Origin: Amaurobius ferox
Lineage: Eukaryota; Arthropoda; Arachnida; Araneae; Amaurobiidae
Direction: 5' to 3'
NCBI GenBank assembly: GCA_951213105.1
Contig: OX578133.1
Location: 141,933,313-141,997,312 of the forward strand
DNA length: 64,000 nucleotides
Shown here: piece by piece, positions 34,760 through 47,659 of the stretch
Position numbering within the stretch: the first letter of the stretch is position 1
Layout: every line of letters starts with the position of its first letter
Made by a program: the position numbers and the translations under genes
The notes under the pieces: model-generated
Database searches by the model: none
What the model was told of the DNA's origin: nothing
The model's input: only the letters and a program-made list of their open reading frames with translations

Positions 34760-36090
34760 ATAGTGTAAAATCTACTCCATCTTTCAACGATTCGTTGTTA
34801 GGAAGAATAACTTATAATGAACTCAAAAGCCTAGAAGAGAATCGCCCTGATGCGTGTTCTAATCAAATGTTCAACGTGATACGGGCCAGAGTAGCCCGAC
34901 TTTAAGTTGTCAGGAAAGATCCGTTGCAACGAGAAATAAATTGGACCATGGAATTTACTTATAAAGAACTAATAGATATTTTAAAGGAACGGGCGAAGTA
35001 TATGCTTGAGGATATTTTCGAACTAGCTGAGTTGCCGAATTTGAAAATGAAAGAAATATGAACGACATGGATACATCTGATGGTGAGATTCCCCCCCCCC
35101 CCCCCCCCCTGTGAGTTCTTCTGATGGGAGTATTCCTTTTACTGCGACTTCGATACCTGCCACGCAGTTCAATCCTAATTTCTTTTGCCCTTATGGGACC
35201 CTCTACGTCCTTCTCAAATACCTCGAGCAATGCTCCATTTGAATTCTCAGCGAATGCTATAAACATCCGTTAGTCGACTATGAACGATTTCAACGTAACC
35301 AAAAGGACATGCTGCTAGGAAAGAATAAGGAAATTTTGCACACACACCCCCCCATCAGCATGGTCAAGTTTACGCTTTGTACTTCTAAAGAAAAACCGCC
35401 TCCCCCCCTTTTATAGTTCCCGGAGCCAACTGGCACGAGTATATTGCAAATTTAAAACTCTTGTCCCTTCCCTCCATGGTAACCTGAAAGGAACCCTTTT
35501 CAAAATTACCGTCAAAACTAGAATACATGATTATTCCAAGTAAGTTAATAGAAGATAAAATTTCATACCATACTTTCTTATTAAATTATCAAAAATCACT
35601 GAAATTTGTCATTAGAGGCCTCCTAGTCCCCACTGGTGTTAATGTAATTAAAAATGAACTAAATAACTTAAATATATATATGTTTTAAACATAACTCAAG
35701 TGTATATAGACCCTAAATCTAATAAAATTCTGATGCCAATTTTCTACTTCCAAATATTCTCAATATTCACGAAAACTTAGCCATTATTGAACTCAGTGAA
35801 TTATTAGGAGTGCAAATAAAAATTGAAAAATACTGGGAAAGAAGGCAGACAGCCCAGTGTTTTTCCTGCCAGACTTTCCATCATAGTGCTTAGTCTGTTA
35901 TCTCCCCCTAAATGCGTAAAATGCGCAGGACTTCATAAAACCATCGAATGTACTAAAGAGAAAAATATTCCCTGTACCTGTGCAAATTGCGGAGGTGCAC
36001 ACCCAGGGAGCTATAGGGGCTGCTCCAAATTCCCAAAATACAACATCAGATTCCTCAATGTAAATAATCAAAATTCCTAGTAAATTTAAT
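34760..36090 (+). pseudogene. LINE (jockey-like) ORF1 / gag-like zinc-knuckle remnant
   Basis: The + strand carries pieces of a retroelement nucleic-acid-binding protein. KFVIRGLLVPTGVNVIKNEL (from about 35600) resembles the domain before the zinc knuckles in arthropod jockey-like ORF1 proteins. QCFSCQTFHHSA follows near 35860, then, after a frameshift, CVKCAGLHKTIEC and CANCGGAHPGSYRGC at about 35912-36020. These are three CCHC-type knuckles. The N-terminal part from about 34760 is interrupted by stops and a run of about 20 C at 35090-35110. No ORF2 reverse transcriptase follows. It is a dead 5' fragment. Confidence 0.72.
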
Positions 36091-36361
36091 TCAAATTTCA
36101 CCAATAAAAACCAGTCCTACGCCAGTAAATTCAATTAAAAACCTGAAGACTTCCCAGAGCTCCTGAAAAAGTCCCAAAATCCTAAAGAGGGAGAATCAAC
36201 ATAATAAGAATAAAAACATCAAATATTTTATCAACATTCTCCTGACTTTTGAAGCTAATTACTCCCGTAAAATAATTCTAAAATGCTTTACCAAAATTTT
36301 GCCCGAACTAAAAGCAGCTGAAACGACATCGACAGAACTCATATCTTGTACTGTAGCCTCT

Positions 36362-36645
36362 TTTTCTTCGACCCAGACCGTCCGACCTACCAGAAAGGTG
36401 TAAGGTATCTGCTTGGACGGCCGGGAAGTGCCACCCAATTTAGACCGGAACCCAGTGGGGGAGGCATCCACAGGGACCGTACCCTCCTTCCCCTACCACC
36501 AACCTCTCGGAAGGACTTACGGACCCACATGTTTAACGTGATCGTACTCCGCGTGAACACGGCGGCAGTTTGGGCAGTGGCTGGAATCGAACCCGGGCCT
36601 ACCGAGTGCAACTCCAGCGCGCTAACCACAGGGCTACCGCGCCCA
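36362..36645 (-). mobile_element. tRNA-derived SINE, full copy with 13-bp target duplication
   Basis: On the - strand the head has an A box (TAGCCCTGTGG, 36636-36626) and a perfect B box (GGTTCGATTCC, 36593-36583), so it is tRNA-derived. The body matches the SINE at 32331-32596. TACTGTAGCCTCT flanks it exactly at 36349-36361 and 36646-36658. This copy has no 5S unit. Open frames through both copies encode similar peptides only because the DNA is shared. Confidence 0.9.
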
Positions 36646-36658
36646 TACTGTAGCCTCT

Positions 36659-38521
36659 GTCAGACTTCGGAGCAGTAGTGAATTCCTGTCTTCTGATTGG
36701 CTCGACTGACTAGCTCAAAATCCCAGCGTTATTCAAAACGTGGTTTTCATGGATTCAAGGCCAGTGCTATGCGGAGCACAGTTAGACCCCACCCACTTTA
36801 ACTTCTTCCTTTTATTTCTTGAATTTTGACTCTTATTCCAAACTCTGCGACTCGAAGGATTTGTATTGTGATTCATCACAATCCGGATTCGAGAGCATCA
36901 CCCGCGTTTAGAAACTTCTCTTCTATAATTTGTCTATTTAACCACTATTTCCCCACCGTCCTTTAGACTGAAGTGCAAAGATAGTTTTCATAGCTGTCCT
37001 GTGAACTCCGTAATTGGTTTCTCTTTTAATCTCTCTTCCTTTGGATGCACAGGTTTGGATCCGCGCCCTTTGACCTCTCATCATTTATAATCATCACATT
37101 ACCCGTCGCACCTGAAAGTATATGGTGAACAACAAACCTTTATGTCAGAAATTATGCCTCACCCAGCAAAACAACCAACGGCCCAAAGTTATCGCTTGGG
37201 CCGTGGACCACAAACAAGAACAGTCGATTCCCTCAATTTCAGTCGATTTCTCCAATTTGTTCGAGAAATATCGGTATCTACAGCCTCACAGACAGACATT
37301 CAATATCTTTGAAAATCAACATGCCTGTGGCGTTCATCTACAGAAACAACCGTACCAAATTTTATTTAAAGTCCTCAATATGTCCCAGAAATATCGTGCC
37401 CACGAGCAGACACACCGGCATCAACGAAAAAATGGCTGACCCTTATTCGGGGATGCTAAAAACGTGTAAATTCATCTCACTCGGAGAGTTATAATTCTGA
37501 TCCAATCACAAAATTTAGCGAATTGTTCCGAAATTTCTCTAATTCCTCCATTAAGGCAAAATCGAGTCATACATGCAACACCAAAATGTCCCAGAATTTC
37601 TATATTATTACTCCAAGTAAATGTTAACGATTGATCATAGAAACCAGTACTCAGTAAACAATACGGATCTTGAAAAACAACTTGGATACCATTCGAGTTT
37701 GTGGGCGCCTCGATATTTTTGTCATTTTTTGAGGGAGGGGAAGACTTGGAAAATTCACATGAAGAGGAAAAGCAAATATAGAGGGGGGGGGGGAATAATA
37801 AATGTTTCGAGGGTATAATTTGTATGGGGACTCCTATGGCAGTTATATGCTTTTGGGCTATCCCTTTTTTTATCTCATATTTTAAACCTACGTTGGAGTT
37901 ACCAAATGCAATGGTAGCTTTAAGTTTTATCTTTAAAAATGCTACTGAAATATTTTTTTTTTATAATAAAAACTAACACAACCTTGAATTGTGCTTAAGG
38001 AACTAGAAGCAGCTAAAAAGATCTACGTAGAAGGTCATCACTGGCGAATTAACGATAATTATGGGAAAGCTCTACTGACAGCTTACGGTTATTCCTTCCA
38101 TTTATGTTAAATAAGTATGGGGAAAGTCTAAATTATATAGAAATATCTCTATACTTCAATATTAGACACAAAACTTACATAATTAATATTCAAAACATGC
38201 ATTTCCCTGTAGATTAATACGTGCCAGGTTTTTACACTTTCAAAAGAATAATTTGGATATTTAGTAGTTAAGGAGATTTCATATTTAATTCTAAGAGTGA
38301 ATGGGTAAACAGGAAAGTTTATGACGCATGATGATATGAAAAATGAGAACGCCTGATTATGATTAATGTAAATGAAATGTTATTGATAAAGCTACCTATA
38401 AAGCAAAGAAGAAGAAGAACACATAATCCACACACATCTGGCATATCATTATAAAAATACTCAGTTTATTCGTATCATTACATAGGTGAAGGTAAGATAT
38501 ACCTCTAATATAAGAAGAAAA
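36659..38521. other. Unassigned; 37700-37830 shares sequence with 41380-41560
   Basis: Both places have a gap-rich match: TTTTTTGAG(G/A)GAG, GGAAAATTCACA(T/A)(G/A)(A/G)AGAGG and a G-run, then ATAATTTGTATGG/ACAATTTGTATAGG. This points to a further dispersed repeat. No gene recognised. Confidence 0.4.
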
Positions 38522-39464
38522 AAAAATCTGATGTGGGCAGCACAGGACTTTCCTTATATAATGCAATGAATTTGCTACTTTTACAGCAAAAAATAAAATA
38601 AAAATAGGTTATTCTTATAGTAGATACTTATACTCTTTCCAAGATATTGAATTTTCGTCAATTAGTCGTCATTGTCATTGATTTAGCATCATTTTGATCC
38701 ACTTGGCAATATTTTCGTTAATTTGGCAACATTTAAAAAAGTCGCCAAGTTGGCGACATTCTGCCAAATTTGTCGCAAAATCTCGTCAAGCGTTATGGAC
38801 GAAGAAATAAGTTATTCTTATAACAGATAAATGACTATTGGCGTTCAAATGCAAAAGTATTAGTCAAAGTATCTGTTCTCATGAATGGAACGAGCTATAT
38901 CCACGAGAATGGTGTCACCCAATTTATCGCATGATATTACATATGAAAAGTGAACATATTTCTCAACAGTTAATATATTTTTTTTAATTTATGGGATTTT
39001 TCGATAAATTTATTTGAAAAATGTTCAGTATCTCGAGAACGGCTTATGCTAGCGTTCTAAAGTTTATGCTAATAGTTTTTTAAGGAAAAATTACATCAGA
39101 AATGTCTCTATTTGTGTAACTTTATTAAAGGTTACACAAATAGACATTGATTTTTTGATGATTTTTTCAAAATTTCACTCGAAAATTTAGGGGGGTTCTG
39201 AACATTTGATTGCGTTTAAAAACAATAGACTTCCAGTATTCACAGATTGTGATTTTTGTACCAAATTTCATTCGAATCGCTCCATTCGTTCGTGAGATAT
39301 TGTCTCCACAGACTCACTGACACACACACACACACACAGACATCACCTTAAAAATGCTTGATTCGTGATCGGGGATGCTTAAAACGTGCTCTCCCGTCGA
39401 AGACTCGAATTCTCGACCCCATCACAATACTTTCCTTATACATTATGTATATAAGGAAAGTAAA
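38522..39464 (+). mobile_element. Repeat family B, copy 3 (best complete copy)
   Basis: Starts AAAATCTGATGTGGGCAGCA and carries (CA)n at 39319-39338. It ends in a perfect hairpin, with arms ACTTTCCTTATA and TATAAGGAAAGT at about 39429-39461. It also contains an inverted repeat at 39101-39148. Confidence 0.82.
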
Positions 39465-42400
39465 AAGTATGAGTGTACATAAGGGTCATTTTAATAATTA
39501 AAAGGCACTCTAATATAATATCTCCAGAACTGTTCATGATAAATTCTAAACAACCGTGTCCGTTTATTTTGGATTAAAAGTACTTTCAAAGCATTCAATC
39601 ACTTAAAAATGGTGAACATATTTAATTTTTTTAAGATTATTTTCATTTTAGATCAGAAACGCACAATGCCTAGAGAACCAACCGTTCATTGCTATCTTTC
39701 TGCAAATTATGTCATTCGATTCTAAATTTTAAAAAATTACATATAAAATGGCTATTTTTGTAACAAATTTTAACGTAATTCTGCTTTTACAATTTTTTTT
39801 TTTAATTTTAGAAAAAAAGCTTCGAAACATTGAAGGTGTTCCACTGGTTCGGGCTCTCCCATAATCCCCAAGCTTTTAATTAGCTCAATTTGTTCGGAAA
39901 CATAGCTCTACGTGTGGAAAACAATAAAATTTCCGCTATCTCGAGAAAGTCTTTTAATATAACTTTTGAACGATGATGTCCATTCATTTCGGATTAAATT
40001 TATTTATAATGCATTTAACCATTTGATAACATTGGGTTTATTGTATTTATGATGCTTTCCATTTTCGGTCAAAAATATGAAATGTCTCGAAAACAGTGCA
40101 TCCTATAATCGATGAATACGTTTTAAATAAGAAAATATATTTTAAATAGCGATTTTCATAACCTTCGGGTTTAAAAATTTCGAGCATTATCTATATTTTC
40201 AATTTCGTTTGCCATCTGTTTCATTTGGGCAAAGATATTTTAAACTCATTATGTATAGCCAATTGTTGATACAGAAAGGAAAATGACATCTCATATTATT
40301 TTAGCGCTTTTATTATAGCATAGATTGATCCTATTTCATATTTTCTGTAAATTTGTCTACAAAACGGGATCCGGATGCTTTATTCTTCAGATCTGCCCAT
40401 GGAGATAATTTTGTATAGCGAGAGCTGAGATTCTTAGTCTTCTTTTCGGGAGAATTAAATATTTTAATATAATGCTTTGAATAACAATATAATTTAGAAT
40501 ACTACTATAACGGGCTTTGCCTGCCAATTACTGGTTTCGGAATACGGATAACATATATACAAACATATGGATATGGTTTTTCAGCATTTACTAGTATAGA
40601 TAGGAATTTGGACACAATTTTGAATTTTAAGCTTCTTTATATTATATATTTCGTATGAAGAGCGGGTATATTACTAGTAATTTATAAAATCGAATTAAAA
40701 CATCAAAATTAACAATGATCAGTGAAAACTATAATTTCGTTCTAGTATTTTGATAGGCTATTTTGGAAGCATAACTTTTGAGATAGAAGAAACATTACGA
40801 CTATTTGAAAATTCTCCAATTTCAAATAGTCGTAATAAATAACATCTATTTCAGGGATATAGCTTTTTATTTCTTCAGATGCTTGGGCCATTCAATTTAT
40901 GGGTGTATGAATAACTAACTGGCTTTAAGTTTGATTGCATCATGTTTTCTGGGTTCTTTCAATCGTTTCCTAGTAGAAATTCTATTTTGATCGGTAGAAT
41001 TAAGCATGTATAAAAATTACGTATTTGCAGCAACTTAATTAATTCTTACGGCGACAATCTGTCGCTTATACGCTATTTTCCTAGAATTTCGAAATCGATT
41101 CTGACACACCACTATTTCAAACGGTCCGCTATTCTTCATCTATTAAAAGTTCTTAATATATAAACTCAGTGTCCCTCTTATAACTCTAAGAACAATAAAA
41201 TTTGGAAGATGTAGGAAAGATTCCCGTTTCAAATCCATTAGAGAACCGTATATCCATATTCAAAGTCATAAACAACACCATTACACCGTAAAAGCAACAT
41301 TTTGCTTCTTGATTATTAGAATAATCCGTCATACGATTCACAAACAGAATATAATCTTGGCATCAGGGCCGACCATAGGAAGACGGACACCACTCGAAGG
41401 GGGGGTGGGGGGGGAGCTCCAGACCACCAATATTTGTTTTTGTTTTTTGAGAGAGAAGAAAGTATGAAAATTCACAAAGAGGGGGAAATTACATGTGGAG
41501 AAGCGCCCGTGAAAAATGTTTATAGGGGCCCACAATTTGTATAGGTAGCCCTGTCGCCATTGACGGAGCTAGAGGAATGCTAAATGCTAAGCAACAGCAT
41601 GAGTTACATTAAAATTCGCCATCCTAACTATTTTTCCAAATGAGTGCATATACTATTCGTCATTACATCTGAAATAATTAGGGCTAAGGGGGCTCTGGAA
41701 CCCTGAAACAGCATAGATTGAAAAAATTAATTTAAATAATAAGTTATAAATATTAACTTTTCGATTCAGTTATGTACAATAGATGGCGCTACTAAATTTC
41801 TTTAAAAGAATTCGAATTTGTAGCGTACACTCTAAGCTAGAGCTCCTCTACTACATATATAGAGGAGCCTTACTCTAAGCAGTGACGTCGCCAAGGGGGT
41901 GGGGGGTGGATTTAGGGGTCATAGGTCATAACCTCTCCCAGGAACAAATCAGAACCTAATGAAGTTCAGAGAAATTATATTTAGAGAAATGGGAAGCAAA
42001 ATATTTGGTTTCCAAATAACTTCCCAATTTTTTTTTTCTGGCGACGGTATTAACTCAAAGCAAAAATCCAGTTCCAGAATTTGACAGTTTTGTGGGGAAA
42101 ATATAATCCCGTCTCTATTTTTCTGGTGAGTAAAATAAATGTTGTAAATCTGCGCTGACCTCGTCAGACTCATTTATATGTGATATGAAAAAGTTACTAA
42201 GTAAAGACATGAAATGAAAAGTTTAAAAATTACGGTAAAATTTCCTCTCTAATAGAGTTCCGTTCGCACCGAATTGACAAGCTATGCATCTAATTTATCA
42301 TGGCTTACCTGATAAGCAAAGCAATGTAAATATGTCCCAGTTTTTCTTAGAAAGTCGAACATGCAATGCAGTCCCTTTGTCAGTGTATTTGGCTTTTGCA

Positions 42401-43206
42401 AATATTTTATCCCACTTGTAGGGTGCACCTAAAATATAGAAATAAAGATAATCTACTCAGTGCGTAGGCAGGGGTGTCATACTGCCATTAGGGGAAAATT
42501 ATTTTATTCCTCCATAGGGAATCATCTTTATTAGAAAACAAAATCTAGCACTGTAAATCCCCCTCATTCGGTCATATTCTGTCCCCTCTCCTTTCCGAAA
42601 TCATGGCTACGTCTGTTGTTGTTGTTGAGACCCAGACCGTCCGACCTACCGAAAATGGCTACGTCTGTGACTCCATAGCTCACATATGAGAAAGCGTCGC
42701 ATAGGTGCCCATAGGAGGGCATTTGCCTTCCCCTGGACGTTCAAAAAAGGTACGCATTAAGCTAGTAAGAATATTATCGAGTACTTTGACAAGCATTGGA
42801 GGTGTCACCGTGCTAGAGTCCCTGATGATACGACTTATGATATTTGTTGCCTTCTATATACGCATTCCGTGGTTTACTGGTGTCGGTCCTACTCAGACAG
42901 TGCTTTAAAACTTTGTAGTTGACTTTTTTTCGTCTATCTAGCTTGTTATCGAATTAGATATCCTAACATTTTTAATTCTCCGCTTCATCGTGTATGGTCG
43001 CTTTACTCTAGACAGATCCAACGTGTACACTCATCAACCTAAAGTTATTAAAGTGGTTAGGACTTTTCAAGGAACCCTGTTAATGAATATAAAGTAGTGA
43101 TAATTACTCTAAAATAGTTTGTGCTGAAATTTGGAAAATTTAATTTTTCCCCTTTAGAATTATATCAAAAGCTCAGTGATCTACTCTTTTAATAAAATAA
43201 AATAAA
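39465..43206. other. Mostly unassigned; several dispersed-repeat fragments
   Basis: Recurring phrases about CTCGAGAAC and GTTCATGAT at 39500-40130 resemble family B interiors. A perfect 17-bp-arm hairpin lies at 40794-40836. 41880-42020 resembles 28740-28890. 42690-43090 is a second copy of the repeat at 20560-20850 (shared TGTACACTCAT and CGCTTTACT words). No gene supported. Confidence 0.4.
42617..42654 (-). mobile_element. 38-bp truncated SINE with 14-bp target duplication
   Basis: Only the last 38 bases of the SINE, including the GTTGTTGTT tail, were inserted. ATGGCTACGTCTGT flanks it exactly at 42603-42616 and 42655-42668. Confidence 0.88.
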
Positions 43207-43737
43207 AAAATCTGATGTGAGCAGCACATGACTTTCCTTATATAATGCAATGAATTTACTACTTTTACAGTCAAAAAATAATGTATAAGATCCACGGTAC
43301 TGTGTTTTTATCGTTGAATTGTACATTTGGCGATTTTTCGGATGACAACATGTAAAACTATTTCAAGATACCCAATTAATTTATATTTCTTGCAACTCTA
43401 AATAAACAATTATCAATATTGATAACATCCTCAATAAGTGGTATAGTTCGAATATTAAAATATTTTAATAATTAATTTATCAATTAAGTGTCATTTTTAT
43501 TAATTTATCGTCATTTTTGCAATTTTGACGATATTTTCGTCAATCTGGGGCACTCCATTCGTTCGTGAGATATCGTCTCCAGACTCACTGACACACACAC
43601 ACGCACACATCATCTCAAAAACGTTTGATTCGTGTTCAGGGATACTTGAAACGTGGTCTCCTGTCGAAAACTCGAATTCGAATTTTCGATCCCGTCACAA
43701 TATACATACGTCTTTATACATTATACTATGTACTTAA
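43207..43737 (+). mobile_element. Repeat family B, copy 4 (internally deleted)
   Basis: Has the 5' motif AATCTGATGTGAGCAGCACA and the 3' segment with the short CA tract (43591-43608) but lacks several hundred bases between them. The junction is near 43550, where the ATTTTCGTCAATC phrase runs straight into CTCCATTCGTTCGTGAGATA. Confidence 0.7.
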
Positions 43738-45141
43738 ATTTTTGAAAAATGTGAGTTTCATGGTTTGATCTCACTGAGATTCAATAGACCTCTTACAGTG
43801 AATGATTGAAATAAACGTTATACTTTATTTTTGAAAATAAAACTCAATGAAAAGAAATCAGGAATTGAAGTAGTTCTTCTGGTTTACGTCCCGTTATACT
43901 AGCTATTACATTATTACAGCCATGTAAGGAATTATCTCGAATTACCTTATACTATCCGGATTCAAAACGAAGTCGGAATTGCAGCCAAACCTTTTCCTGT
44001 CAACACCATATTATATTTTACATGGAACATGAACTATAGAGTATTTAATTTATCTTAATCAACCCGAACCGAGAATCGAACCTAAGTTTTATAAATAAAT
44101 TGATTTCTAACAGTTCGTTATAAAAGAGTTAAATAAACGATGTTACATGCAAGTAGAATAAAACATGCCAAGATGCTACTCATATACGAAACAAATGCTC
44201 CAGTTATTTAAAATTTGATTTTTAACACATGACACTAAAGCGATTTTCCTTAGAGAATTCAAAAGTCATTTTTCATTTCTTTTCAGCCAAATTTCGCCAA
44301 GACCGATCGGACAACCCTAAAATGGACCCCCTATCTTTATCTGTGACCTGGCCTCCTTACCTCACCTTTTTTATATCTTCAGGAATTTTCTTCCTTTTCC
44401 TTACGCCAAGACTTCACCTGTTGATTACAGATTAGTCAGGGAGGAGGAGAATCTATCTAGTCTAGCCGAATTAATTTAAGAACTTCCTTATATGAGGAGG
44501 AAATTATTAACAAGGCTTTTTGTGCGTATATGGTGTGTTTGGGTAGCCATCAAAATTATCGTTCTCTGAGTCTTAGCATTTTGTCTCCAGCGCTGAGATT
44601 GCCATTAAGTTTCTGGGCTTGAAACTTTGATTAAATAATGTATAAATATTAATATTCTTATAAAAAGATGATTTGAATCATTGTCGTAATTCGATTTCTA
44701 CAAACACACTTACTGTATTTAGACAAATCCGGCAAAATTGTGATTATGATTCTGTTTTAATCATTTTAATTTGAAAAATGTGTTAAATAGGATCTTATTT
44801 TTCTTTATAATAGAATAATTCATTTTAAAGAAAAAAGAACACATTCATATAAAACTTAAGCAACATTTTTAGATTTCTTTACGTACACTCCAAGAGGGGA
44901 GCTACATTGGCTAATCTTTTCAAGGCCGGACAATAAAAAGATGGACCGAGGCCAATGATTGCCAGATAGTCCCCATGAGAAGCCCATAGTTTTGCCTAGC
45001 ACACGGCCTATAAAAGCCCTATTCCAGCTCTGCTTATGGCAGGTTTTAGCAGTACATGCTGTTAAACCGGCACAACTGTTTGCAGTTGTACCTCACACAT
45101 CGCATAATACAATTTTCCAATTGGACCGTATAATGCATATA
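43738..45141. other. Unassigned stretch
   Basis: No gene supported. On the - strand, AGGTTCGATTCTCGG near 44075 resembles a B box without a clear A box. A TATA-like CCTATAAAAGCC at 45007-45018 was noted but has no gene after it. Confidence 0.35.
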
Positions 45142-46152
45142 CACTCTAAGACAAAAGAAAATCGACGTACTCCGTAAAATAATCTGATAGTAATGAAACT
45201 TTATATGCAAACACCTTTTGACCGAATATGCACATGATCAAAAATTCCCAGCCAATGAATGAATAGTCGGAACTACAGCGCATTGAAACTGAACACCATG
45301 GTGGTGTGTATTAGGAGCGAATCTTGCTTTCAGGAACAAAACGTGCTGTGGATTTCGATTGCGTTTACGTACCTTGATTGTAACAATGCCTCGCCGCCGA
45401 ATTCGCGGCCACTACGAGCATATGAAGGAGTTTGAAAGAGGCCATGCGGTCGGGCTGGATGGGCACATTGACGAATCGCTCGGCATTTGGGTAGGAGCGA
45501 TGCAGCAATTAGACGATATTGGCAGGAATGGGTTTGGAATGGCAAATTTCAGCGGGCAGCGGACGGCCTAGAGTGACAACAGAACGGGAAGATAGACCTA
45601 TTGTCAGAGCAGCTGTGACAGCACGAGATTCGTCGTTATCAACCATTCAAAGTGTGACAAACACGGAAGTGACCACTCGGACTATTAGAAGACTACCGGA
45701 TCGGAATCTATACTCGCGGTGCCCATTACGCCGCCTACCACCCAGCAGTATGCGCCATCAACAGTGATTGCACTGGTGCCGGACCCGATTATCGTGGAAT
45801 TGTTCGGATTGGGAACGAATTGTCTTCAGTGATGAGTCCCGTTTCGAACTAAGTCCCGACGACCAGCGCAGACGTGTCTGGAGACAGCCCGGACATCGTC
45901 AGGATCCTGTTCTTACTGTTACACGCCACACAGCCCGACAACAAGGAGTTATGGTCTGGGGTACAATTTCGTTTAATAGCCGAGCCCCTTTGATAGTCCT
46001 CCGTGGCACAATCACAGCACATTGGTACGTTGCCGACATTTCACGACCCGTTGTATTCTCATTCCTTTCGCGACATCCCGGGCTAACTTTTCCGCAAGAT
46101 ATTAGTTTTAGCGGATTATCAGTTTCAAAGCAAAACTGGGTTTGTCTTTGAG
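45142..46152 (+). mobile_element. Internally deleted Tc1 element
   Basis: The left end CACTCTAAGACAAAAGAAAA follows a TA at 45140-45141. The right end is a decayed inverted match, TTGTCTTTGAG, at about 46141-46151. The interior is a transposase pseudogene without its C-terminal third. Confidence 0.75.
45386..46151 (+). pseudogene. Tc1-type transposase pseudogene lacking the second D and the E
   Basis: Starts MPRRRIRGHYEHMKEFERGH, then shifts frame: RIARHLGRSDAAIRRYWQEW appears in another frame after a TGA. GSGRPRVTTEREDRPIVRAA follows. The first catalytic Asp is in DWERIVFSDESRFELSPDD, and then GVMVWGTISFNSRAPL. After HPGLTFPQD the sequence jumps to element-end DNA, so the catalytic D and E blocks are gone. 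It has at least one frameshift and one stop besides the deletion. Confidence 0.88.
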
Positions 46153-46214
46153 CAACAGTATATTTTCATTGCTCTACAGTCACTTAAAATCGGCATATTT
46201 TTTTAAATAACATA

Positions 46215-47628
46215 CACTACATAACAGTGAAAATGAGACACCAAGAAGGAGTAAGCAGAGAGTGATGAAAATCGGCAGAGAGAGACAGCAACGAACAATA
46301 AGTGATGTTTATTGCAACATGATACACCTATACACTGAGCGATAACACCGTCTGATCAGTTGGTTCTAGAACCACCTCGGGCGGCGATACAGGCAGCAAC
46401 ACGTCTAGGTACAGAGTTAATGAGCGTGCGGATGGTGTCCTGAGCGATGGCTGCCCATTCCCTGTCAACCATTTGCCAGAGCTCGTCTTCTAAACGTGGT
46501 ATTTGCAGCGCACGCAAGCGACGTCCAATCACGTCCGAGGCGTGTTCGATTAGGGTGAGATCAGGTGAGACCGGGTGCCAGGGAAGCACCTGGATACCTT
46601 GCAGGGCATGTTGACTGATGCGTGCCGTGTGTGGTCGGACGTTATCCTGCTGGTAAATGGTACTGGACACTTCCTGAAGGAAGGGTAGTGTCACTAACCG
46701 CAGCATGTTATCCACGTATCGTTGGGTCGTCATAGTGCCCTCAAAACGGACCAGAGGTGACCTGCTATCGTAGGCGATGGCGCCTCAAACCATGATGCCG
46801 CGTTGTTGCGTTGTGTGGAGTTCCACAGATGCGGCCGGATTGGACCTGTCATCACCTCAGCGCTAGTGTCGTACACGGCGACTGTCATTGCTAAAACAGA
46901 AACGTGACACGTCTGAGAACACGACCCTGTGCTATTCCGCCGTCCACGTGGCTATCCCGACGCCATTGCAAACGGAGGAGTTTGTGCTGCTGGATCAATG
47001 GCAGTCTTCATAACAGGCGCCATGAGTGCAGGTCATCGGCGACCAATCGGCGGTTAATGGTCCTGGTTGATATGGGAGCATCAAGGGTGTCCAGCATTTA
47101 CTGTAAAAGGACGACCGAAGGGGCGTGCGGGGCCATCAAAGTTTGCCGGCGAACGCGTCGGTCCACGGGTGTTGATGTCGCTGTGGCCGTACCGGAACCC
47201 CTCAAACGTGCCACGTTCTCTTGTTCCAACCATCTTCGCCACAGCCGGAGCATCGTGGAAGCGTGTAGGTGGCTGGCCGCCGCTGAGATTTAACGTATGG
47301 ACCAACTTGCCCTTCTGAGTTCGATCCCCGTACCCCTCGTGAAATCGTCTGTCTGCTGTAACTGCCTAGTTTGGCGGCGACCTGGCATTCTCTGCTACTA
47401 CACGTTTCCTCTGAGACAAAAAAAATTGCAAGATGATTTCCCTGACAGACAGAGCGACGCGACTATTGCCGATTCTGCAGGTTCCTTCCCTTATATCTCA
47501 CTCAACGTGCGCGGGATAGCTGCGCATTTCGCATCAGTTACATAACTCGGTGAGCTGCGTCTACCCTGTAATTTGCATATTTTTATGCCCACTCCTTCTT
47601 GGTGTCTCAGTTTCACTGTCACGTAGTG
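46215..47628 (-). mobile_element. Tc1-like element, 1.4 kb, dead
   Basis: Inverted ends of about 38 bases, left CACTACATAACAGTGAAAAT with GAGACACCAAGAAGGAGT after it, flanked by TA at 46213-46214 and 47629-47630. It holds a full-length but broken transposase gene. It lies 62 bases from the deleted Tc1 at 45142-46152. Confidence 0.92.
46356..47388 (-). pseudogene. Tc1-type transposase pseudogene
   Basis: Begins MPGRRQTRQLQQTDDFTRG at 47388 and meets a TAA after about 33 codons, with frame changes beyond. The C-terminal 125 codons are open (46733-46356): TIYQQDNVRPHTARI has the second catalytic Asp, SPDLTLIEHASDVIGRRL has the Glu, and SVPRRVAACIAARGG is the family C-terminus. The usual VWD after IEH is ASD. 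Overall length fits a Tc1 transposase; it cannot be active. Confidence 0.9.
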
Positions 47629-47659
47629 TATTTTATGAGAGGTTATATACAGATATATA

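Noticed and set aside
36583..36636. Good A and B boxes suggesting a tRNA gene
   Set aside because: The boxes are the head of a SINE with a body and exact target duplications; no complete cloverleaf was identified.
45007..45018. TATA box (CCTATAAAAGCC) of an LTR or gene
   Set aside because: No LTR ends, no second LTR and no open frame follow; a short TATA match is weak evidence in AT-rich DNA.
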